A stretch of 7,453 nucleotides of DNA from positions 18,537 through 25,989 of the forward strand of contig MGTN01000074.1 of NCBI GenBank assembly GCA_001799475.1, read 5' to 3'. Positions 1-7,453 of the stretch are shown piece after piece. The notes under the pieces are model-generated. The model was not told where the DNA came from, did no database searches, and was given only the letters and a program-made list of their open reading frames with translations. Numbering within the stretch: position 1 is the stretch's first letter; the number at the start of each line of letters is the position of its first letter. Origin of the DNA: Desulfovibrionales bacterium GWA2_65_9. Lineage in GTDB: Bacteria > Desulfobacterota > Desulfovibrionia > Desulfovibrionales > Desulfovibrionaceae. The position numbers and the translations under genes are program-made.

Positions 1-316
1 GTTCTGCAAGGCCTTCAACGCGAAGACCCAGGACCAGAAGGGCATGATCATCCCGGTGATCATCACCGTGTACGCCGACCGCACCTTCTCCTTCATCACC
101 AAGACCCCCCCGGCTCCGGTGCTCCTGCTCAAGGCCGCCAAGATCGAGAAGGGCTCCGGCGAGCCCAACAAGACCAAGGTCGGCAAGGTCACCATGGCCC
201 AGGTGGAGGAAATCGCCAAGCTTAAGGCGCCTGATCTTACGGCCAAGTCCCTTGAGGCCGCCAAGAATTGCGTCGTTGGCACTGCCCGCAGCATGGGCCT
301 TGAAGTCATAGGGTAG
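1..316 (+). CDS. rplK: 50S ribosomal protein L11, 5'-truncated by the window
   Basis: L11 binds the GTPase-associated region of 23S rRNA (helices 43/44) at the base of the L7/L12 stalk, where it takes part in factor-dependent GTP hydrolysis and stringent-response signalling. The reading frame is open from base 2 and starts at FCKAFNAKT, which matches E. coli L11 from about residue 38. The remaining 104 residues would bring the protein to about 141, the normal family length. ITVYADRTF, FITKTPPAPVLL and GSGEPNKTKVGKVT are typical L11 sequence, and the end GTARSMGLEVIG is the usual C-terminus. The N-terminal proline-rich segment that binds thiostrepton is outside the window. An internal ATG at 44 is not the start, because family homology continues upstream of it. 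rplA follows after 12 bases, the classic rplKA pairing. The gene looks intact apart from the window edge. Confidence 0.97.
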   Translation, partial: FCKAFNAKTQDQKGMIIPVIITVYADRTFSFITKTPPAPVLLLKAAKIEKGSGEPNKTKVGKVTMAQVEEIAKLKAPDLTAKSLEAAKNCVVGTARSMGLEVIG

Positions 317-328
317 CGAGGATACGCC

Positions 329-1036
329 ATGCCGAAGCACGGAAAAAACTACGACAAAGCCGTTGAAGGCTTTGACCAGTCACAGCGTTATGCGGTGAAC
401 GAGGCTGTCAAGCTCGCGCTGGACAACTCCTTTGCCAAGTTCGACGAGACCGTTGATGTCGCCATCAACCTGGGCGTCGACCCCAAGTACTCTGACCAGA
501 TGGTGCGCGGCGCCTGTCCCCTGCCCAACGGCCTGGGCAAGACCGCTCGCGTCATCGTCTTTTGCAAGCCGGACAAGGAAGCCGAGGCCAAAGAGGCCGG
601 AGCCGACGAGTGCGGCGGCGACGATTTGGTGGAGAAGATCAAGGGCGGCTGGCTCGACTTCGACAACGCCGTGGCCACCCCGGACATGATGGCCAAGGTC
701 GGCCAGATCGGCCGCATGCTCGGCCCCCGGGGCTTAATGCCCAACGCCAAGACCGGCACCGTCACCTTCAACGTGGGCGACGCCGTCCGCGAACTGAAGG
801 CCGGCCGTGTGGAGTTCAAGGTCGACAAGGCGGGCATCCTGCACGCTTCCATCGGGAAGAAGTCCTTCGGACCCGAGAAGCTGTTGCAGAACCTCTCCGC
901 CCTGCTTGACACCGTGAACCGCCTCAAGCCGTCCACGGCCAAGGGCACGTACCTGAAGGCCATGGCTGTGGCCACCACCATGGGCCCGGGCGTCAAGATC
1001 GACACCCAGACCCTGCGCAAGTTCCTGGAAGTCTAA
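329..1036 (+). CDS. rplA: 50S ribosomal protein L1
   Basis: L1 (235 residues; E. coli 234) binds 23S rRNA helices 76-78 and forms the mobile L1 stalk that guides deacylated tRNA out of the E site. In many bacteria it also represses translation of its own rplKA mRNA; that operator normally lies near the start of rplK, outside this window. The signature GPRGLMPNAKTGTVT is at residues 132-146, and other family stretches are MPKHGKNYDKA at the start and KAMAVATTMGPGVKID near the end. The ATG at 329 is preceded by GAGGA at 318-322, six bases upstream, which supports the start. The gene is 12 bases after rplK, so the two are co-transcribed. One oddity is that the leucine inside GPRGLMP (codon 734-736) is TTA, a codon absent from the whole of rpoB in this window. 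Confidence 0.98.
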   Translation: MPKHGKNYDKAVEGFDQSQRYAVNEAVKLALDNSFAKFDETVDVAINLGVDPKYSDQMVRGACPLPNGLGKTARVIVFCKPDKEAEAKEAGADECGGDDLVEKIKGGWLDFDNAVATPDMMAKVGQIGRMLGPRGLMPNAKTGTVTFNVGDAVRELKAGRVEFKVDKAGILHASIGKKSFGPEKLLQNLSALLDTVNRLKPSTAKGTYLKAMAVATTMGPGVKIDTQTLRKFLEV

Positions 1037-1045
1037 CCCCGGCGC

Positions 1046-1062
1046 GGGCGGATTGGCCGCCC
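1046..1062 (+). other. GC-rich hairpin just after rplA
   Basis: GGGCGG (1046-1051) pairs with CCGCCC (1057-1062) around the loop ATTGG, beginning ten bases after the rplA stop codon. Only a short GGTTTG follows, with no real T run, so it is a poor intrinsic terminator. It may mark an mRNA processing or stabilising point between the rplKA and rplJL parts of the transcript. This is inference from sequence alone. Confidence 0.45.
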
Positions 1063-1083
1063 ACCCGGTTTGATATGTAAGCA

Positions 1084-1155
1084 CGGGAAGTTGAGTCGAA
1101 GAAAGCAGGCGGGCGCAAGCCCTTAATCACCTGCCGAGACGTACTTTGCTTTCCG
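1084..1155 (+). promoter_or_regulatory. L10-type kink-turn leader upstream of rplJ (autoregulatory RNA)
   Basis: The leader folds into the architecture known for L10 leaders. A closing stem CGGGAAG (1084-1090) pairs with CTTTCCG (1149-1155), with one G-U pair. The short stem GTC/GAC (1095-1097, 1138-1140) is followed by a three-base bulge GAA (1098-1100). Tandem G-A and A-G pairs come next (1101-1102 with 1136-1137), then the stem GCAGG/CCTGC (1105-1109, 1130-1134), an asymmetric loop TTAATCA (1123-1129) and a GGGC/GCCC hairpin capped by the GNRA tetraloop GCAA (1115-1118). Stem, three-base bulge, tandem sheared G-A pairs and second stem is the kink-turn pattern. In E. coli and Firmicutes the L10(L12)4 complex binds such a leader, mimicking its 23S rRNA site, and represses rplJL translation. 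The segment CTTAAT...CTGCCGAG resembles the conserved core I recall for that family. The fold was done by hand. Confidence 0.82.
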
Positions 1156-1170
1156 GGCCAAAGAACGACG

Positions 1171-1175
1171 AGGAG
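1171..1175 (+). promoter_or_regulatory. rplJ ribosome binding site
   Basis: AGGAG lies nine bases before the ATG at 1185. It decides the start: a TTG at 1146 is in frame 13 codons earlier, but that TTG falls inside the leader RNA structure and would add residues with no counterpart in L10. Proteins of this family begin with the MNRQDKAQIIEQL-type sequence found at the ATG. Confidence 0.8.
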
Positions 1176-1184
1176 CGAGTCACG

Positions 1185-1748
1185 ATGAACAGGCAAGATA
1201 AAGCCCAGATCATCGAGCAGCTGCATGAAAAGGCTGCACGCGCGAACATCGCTGTCGTCACCGACTTCAAGGGCATGGGCGTTGAGGAGATGACTCTTCT
1301 GCGCGCCAAGCTCCGCGAAGCCGGAGTCGATTACCAAGTCGTCAAGAACACCCTGGCCCGGTTGGCGCTCACGGACACGTCCCACGCAGTCCTCAATGAG
1401 CGTCTTAAGGAAAACTGTGCAGTTGCCTTGGGCTACGAAGATCCCGTCGCCCTGGCCAAGGCCTTGTCCGAATTCGCAAAGGGGAGCAAGAAGCTCACCT
1501 TGCGTTACGGCAGCCTTGAGGGAAAGTTTCTTGACGAGGAGGGCGTGAAGCAGCTTGCAATGCTGCCGAGCAAGCCCGAACTGTTGGCCAAGTTGCTTGG
1601 CACCATGAATGCGGTGCCCACCAACTTCGTCGGCGTGTTCGCGGCCATCCTCCGCAACTTCCTCTACGCCTTGAATGCAATCAAGGAGCAGAAGGAAGGC
1701 GGCGCTGTCCCCGAAGCGGCCCCCGAAGCGGCCCCTGAAGCCCAGTAA
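1185..1748 (+). CDS. rplJ: 50S ribosomal protein L10
   Basis: L10 (187 residues) anchors the L7/L12 stalk: its N-terminal domain binds 23S rRNA next to L11, and its C-terminal helix carries the L7/L12 dimers. Typical family sequence includes IAVVTDFKGMGVEEMTLLR, GVDYQVVKNTLARLAL and the segment MLPSKPELLAKLLGTMNAVP followed by FVGVFAAILRNFLYAL. The stalk helix runs from about residue 140 to 172. The protein is longer than E. coli L10 (165 residues). Part of the excess is a low-complexity tail, residues 176-187, of PEAA PEAA PEAQ, encoded by a near-perfect 12-base tandem repeat. The start at 1185 is supported by AGGAG at 1171-1175 and by the family N-terminus. The gene sits behind a kink-turn leader that likely makes it autoregulated together with rplL. 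Confidence 0.97.
   Translation: MNRQDKAQIIEQLHEKAARANIAVVTDFKGMGVEEMTLLRAKLREAGVDYQVVKNTLARLALTDTSHAVLNERLKENCAVALGYEDPVALAKALSEFAKGSKKLTLRYGSLEGKFLDEEGVKQLAMLPSKPELLAKLLGTMNAVPTNFVGVFAAILRNFLYALNAIKEQKEGGAVPEAAPEAAPEAQ
1710..1742 (+). repeat. 12-base tandem repeat encoding the L10 C-terminal PEAA tail
   Basis: The unit CCCGAAGCGGCC occurs at 1710-1721 and 1722-1733, followed by a partial third copy CCTGAAGCC at 1734-1742 with one change. It is in frame, so copy-number change adds or removes four residues (PEAA) without disrupting L10. The near identity of the copies, including third codon positions, points to recent slippage rather than protein-level selection of each codon. Confidence 0.85.
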
Positions 1749-1779
1749 CCCCAGTCAACCAAAGCAAACGTAACTTTCC

Positions 1780-1785
1780 AGGAGG
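1780..1785 (+). promoter_or_regulatory. strong rplL ribosome binding site
   Basis: AGGAGG is a full-length match to the Shine-Dalgarno consensus, eight bases before the ATG at 1794, with an A/T-rich spacer (AATATACC). It is the strongest ribosome binding site in the window. This fits the need for several L7/L12 copies per ribosome from an mRNA shared with single-copy L10. Confidence 0.85.
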
Positions 1786-1793
1786 AATATACC

Positions 1794-2174
1794 ATGTCCG
1801 TGACCAAAGAGCAGGTTGTCGAGTTCATCTCCAGCATGACCGTTCTCGATCTGGCTGAATTCATCAAGGAGCTGGAGGAGAAGTTCGGCGTTTCCGCCGC
1901 CGCTCCCGTGGCTGCCTTCGCTGCCGCTCCCGCCGGCGCCCCCGCTGAGGCCGCCGAGGAGAAGACCGAGTTTGACGTCGTCCTGAAAGAAGCCGGCGCC
2001 AACAAGATCGGCGTCATCAAGGTTGTCCGCGCCCTCACCGGCCTGGGCCTGAAGGAAGCCAAGGACAAGGTTGACGGCGCTCCCCAGACCATCAAGGAAG
2101 CCGTGAGCAAGGCCGACGCCGAAGACGCCAAGAAGCAGCTGCTTGAGGCTGGCGCCGTCGTCGAGGTCAAGTAG
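1794..2174 (+). CDS. rplL: 50S ribosomal protein L7/L12
   Basis: L7/L12 (126 residues; E. coli 121) forms the flexible multi-copy stalk that recruits and activates translational GTPases. The N-terminal dimerisation domain (about 1-33) is MSVTKEQVVEFISSMTVLD through EEKFGV. An alanine/proline-rich hinge covers about 34-56 and is a few residues longer than in E. coli. The C-terminal factor-binding domain (about 57-126) contains KTEFDVVLKEAGANKIGVIK and TGLGLKEAKDKVD, and ends GAVVEVK. The residues that contact elongation factors in E. coli are present: K71, I75, K76, R79 and K90. The start is fixed by AGGAGG at 1780-1785 and by homology. It follows rplJ by 45 bases with no terminator between them, so both are translated from one mRNA. 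Confidence 0.98.
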   Translation: MSVTKEQVVEFISSMTVLDLAEFIKELEEKFGVSAAAPVAAFAAAPAGAPAEAAEEKTEFDVVLKEAGANKIGVIKVVRALTGLGLKEAKDKVDGAPQTIKEAVSKADAEDAKKQLLEAGAVVEVK

Positions 2175-2179
2175 ATCAT

Positions 2180-2196
2180 CGCTTCAAACTGAAGCG
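2180..2196 (+). other. short hairpin after rplL
   Basis: CGCTTCA (2180-2186) pairs perfectly with TGAAGCG (2190-2196) around a three-base loop, six bases after the rplL stop. It is followed by TTTCC only, so it is a weak terminator at most. It lies directly in front of the larger hairpin at 2207-2238 and may act with it or mark an mRNA 3' end or processing site. Confidence 0.5.
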
Positions 2197-2206
2197 TTTC
2201 CGGGCC

Positions 2207-2257
2207 AAGGACGCACCCCGAAAGCGGGGTGCGTCCTTTGTCCCGTCTTTTGTTTTT
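2207..2257 (+). terminator. terminator-like hairpin between rplL and rpoB (probable partial terminator / attenuator)
   Basis: AAGGACGCACCCC (2207-2219) pairs perfectly with GGGGTGCGTCCTT (2226-2238). A further G-C pair (2220/2225) closes on the tetraloop AAAG, giving a 14-bp stem. The T run directly after the stem is short (TTTGT), and a longer T-rich run, TCTTTTGTTTTT, comes only at 2246-2257. A canonical terminator has its T run immediately after the stem, so termination is likely incomplete, as needed for read-through into rpoB. E. coli has a known attenuator in the same rplL-rpoB interval that lowers polymerase transcription relative to the ribosomal genes, and an equivalent role here is inferred by position. 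Confidence 0.7.
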
Positions 2258-2271
2258 CTGTAAATGAGCCC

Positions 2272-2298
2272 GAGCCCGGCTGCCCCGGACCGGGTTTT
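2272..2298 (+). other. weak hairpin followed by T4
   Basis: CCCGG (2275-2279) pairs with CCGGG (2290-2294) around a ten-base loop. It can be extended by G-T, A-T and G-T pairs (2272-2274 with 2295-2297), though those pairs use part of the following TTTT. It could be a second partial termination or pausing site downstream of the main hairpin; the evidence is modest. Confidence 0.35.
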
Positions 2299-2301
2299 AG
2301 T

Positions 2302-2320
2302 GCGCCGGAACATCTGGCGC
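2302..2320 (+). other. hairpin in the rpoB leader region
   Basis: GCGCCGGA (2302-2309) pairs with TCTGGCGC (2313-2320), including one G-T pair, around the loop ACA. No T run follows. Function is unknown; it adds to the run of structures in this spacer. Confidence 0.4.
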
Positions 2321-2461
2321 GCAAGGCGCAGCGGCCGATCATGTGTCTGGCCGGGCCCAAATTTCATCCCTCCCCCCTAGCGGAGATCTGATTCCACCTG
2401 GGGACTGCTTAATGACGCAACTTTTTTCCGCCTTTTTTGGACCGGGAGTAGCCACGAGTCC

Positions 2462-2489
2462 CCCCTGTATGCTAGCAGCACAGCAGGGG
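2462..2489 (+). other. imperfect hairpin in the rpoB 5' leader
   Basis: CCCCTG (2462-2467) pairs with CAGGGG (2484-2489). Inside it, TGCT (2470-2473) pairs with AGCA (2477-2480) around the loop AGC, with an internal loop TA/CAG between the two stems. It ends 38 bases before the rpoB ribosome binding site. No T run follows, so it is not a terminator; it could affect rpoB translation or mRNA stability. Confidence 0.45.
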
Positions 2490-2527
2490 CGTGTCGTCTT
2501 CTGTGAACACCAACCGTCTCGCTCGAT

Positions 2528-2533
2528 GAGGTG
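2528..2533 (+). promoter_or_regulatory. rpoB ribosome binding site (decides the start)
   Basis: GAGGTG matches the 3' end of 16S rRNA, and its GAGG core is five bases before the ATG at 2537. An in-frame GTG at 2531 lies inside this site and so cannot be the start it serves. The ATG gives MAQLTKLFGKI, the usual kind of RpoB N-terminus. Confidence 0.8.
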
Positions 2534-2536
2534 ACA

Positions 2537-6637
<4,101 letters not shown>

Positions 6638-6639
6638 GA

Positions 6640-6653
6640 CGGGGAGCACCCCG
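6640..6653 (+). other. short hairpin after rpoB
   Basis: CGGGG (6640-6644) pairs with CCCCG (6649-6653) around the tetraloop AGCA, two bases after the rpoB stop. No T run follows. It may protect the rpoB 3' end or mark processing between rpoB and rpoC. Confidence 0.45.
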
Positions 6654-6668
6654 ACCATTGGTGGGCTG

Positions 6669-6684
6669 ACCCGCACCTGCGGGT
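6669..6684 (+). other. second hairpin in the rpoB-rpoC spacer
   Basis: ACCCGC (6669-6674) pairs with GCGGGT (6679-6684) around the loop ACCT, 34 bases before the rpoC ATG. It is followed by TCATAGG rather than a T run, so it should not stop transcription. It leaves the rpoC ribosome binding site (GAGGA, 6708-6712) free. Confidence 0.45.
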
Positions 6685-6718
6685 TCATAGGGAACTGTCA
6701 AACTTACGAGGAAAATCC

Positions 6719-7453
<735 letters not shown>

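Larger units (their letters stand above)
2175..2536 (+). other. rplL-rpoB intergenic spacer / rpoB leader
   Basis: No gene is recognisable in this 362-base stretch. In order it holds a short hairpin (2180-2196), a strong terminator-like hairpin with T runs (2207-2257), two weaker hairpins (2272-2297 and 2302-2320), two phased T6 tracts (2421-2438), a leader hairpin (2462-2489) and the rpoB ribosome binding site (2528-2533). I searched for a sigma-70 promoter by eye and found no pair of -35 and -10 elements with acceptable spacing, so a separate rpoB promoter is neither shown nor excluded. Short open frames here use codons rare in the neighbouring genes (CTT, TTT, GTA, CTA, AGT, AGG) and are probably not coding. 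Confidence 0.7.

Noticed and set aside
388..1084. Antisense frames opposite rplA (388-1020 and 734-1084).
   Set aside because: They are shadows of a GC-rich conserved gene, with no family resemblance and no convincing ribosome binding site.
1070..1098. TTGATA at 1070-1075 as a -35 box of a promoter for rplJ.
   Set aside because: At normal spacing the -10 position reads GAGTCG, which does not resemble TATAAT.
1146..1184. TTG at 1146 as a start for L10, adding 13 residues.
   Set aside because: It falls inside the leader RNA structure, lacks a ribosome binding site and adds residues not found in L10 proteins; the ATG at 1185 has AGGAG at a good distance.
2315..2330. GG-N10-GC pattern resembling a sigma-54 promoter.
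   Set aside because: The -12 element reads GCGCA instead of TTGCA, and a sigma-54 promoter for rpoB would be unexpected; the match is likely chance in GC-rich DNA.
2412..2534. A 40-codon frame (MTQLFSAFFG...) ending two bases before the rpoB ATG, as a possible leader peptide coupled to rpoB.
   Set aside because: Its codons (CTT, TTT, GTA, CTA, AGT, AGG) differ sharply from the neighbouring genes, it spans the T tracts and a hairpin, and only a weak GGGGA precedes its ATG. It would be revived by ribosome profiling or conservation in relatives.

Overview
The window is a stretch of the conserved bacterial ribosomal protein / RNA polymerase operon, all read on the + strand: rplK (L11, 5' end cut off by the window) - rplA (L1) - rplJ (L10) - rplL (L7/L12) - rpoB (RNA polymerase beta) - rpoC (beta', 3' end cut off). 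No mobile element, tRNA, rRNA, CRISPR array or accessory gene is visible. High GC at third codon positions, proteobacterial-type RpoB insertions and the detailed L10 and RpoB sequences suggest a member of the Desulfovibrionales (Desulfovibrio-like sulfate reducers). This assignment is from recall, not a search, and is firmer at the level of proteobacteria in the broad sense than at genus level.

Layout. 1-316 is the C-terminal three quarters of L11. rplA follows after 12 bases (329-1036). A 148-base leader (1037-1184) precedes rplJ and contains a well-formed kink-turn structure of the type bound by the L10(L12)4 complex. rplJ (1185-1748) and rplL (1794-2174) are 45 bases apart, and rplL has a near-perfect ribosome binding site, as fits a protein needed in several copies per ribosome. 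The 362-base spacer 2175-2536 carries several hairpins. One is a 14-bp terminator-like hairpin with interrupted T-runs. Two 11-bp-phased T tracts and a leader hairpin come before rpoB (2537-6637). After an 81-base spacer with two short hairpins comes rpoC (6719 to the window end).

How it works together. L11, L10 and L7/L12 build the GTPase-associated centre and stalk of the large subunit, and L1 forms the opposite mobile stalk. RpoB and RpoC are the two catalytic subunits of RNA polymerase. The non-coding signals are where regulation would be expected: L10 autoregulation before rplJ, and partial termination or attenuation between rplL and rpoB, which would set polymerase subunits at a lower level than ribosomal proteins.

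The genes are ordinary housekeeping genes and I found no new multi-gene system. The points worth a second look are the RNA structures between genes, a low-complexity repeat tail on L10, and a cysteine close to a conserved acidic pair of RpoB. The very long antisense reading frame opposite rpoB is a codon-usage artefact.
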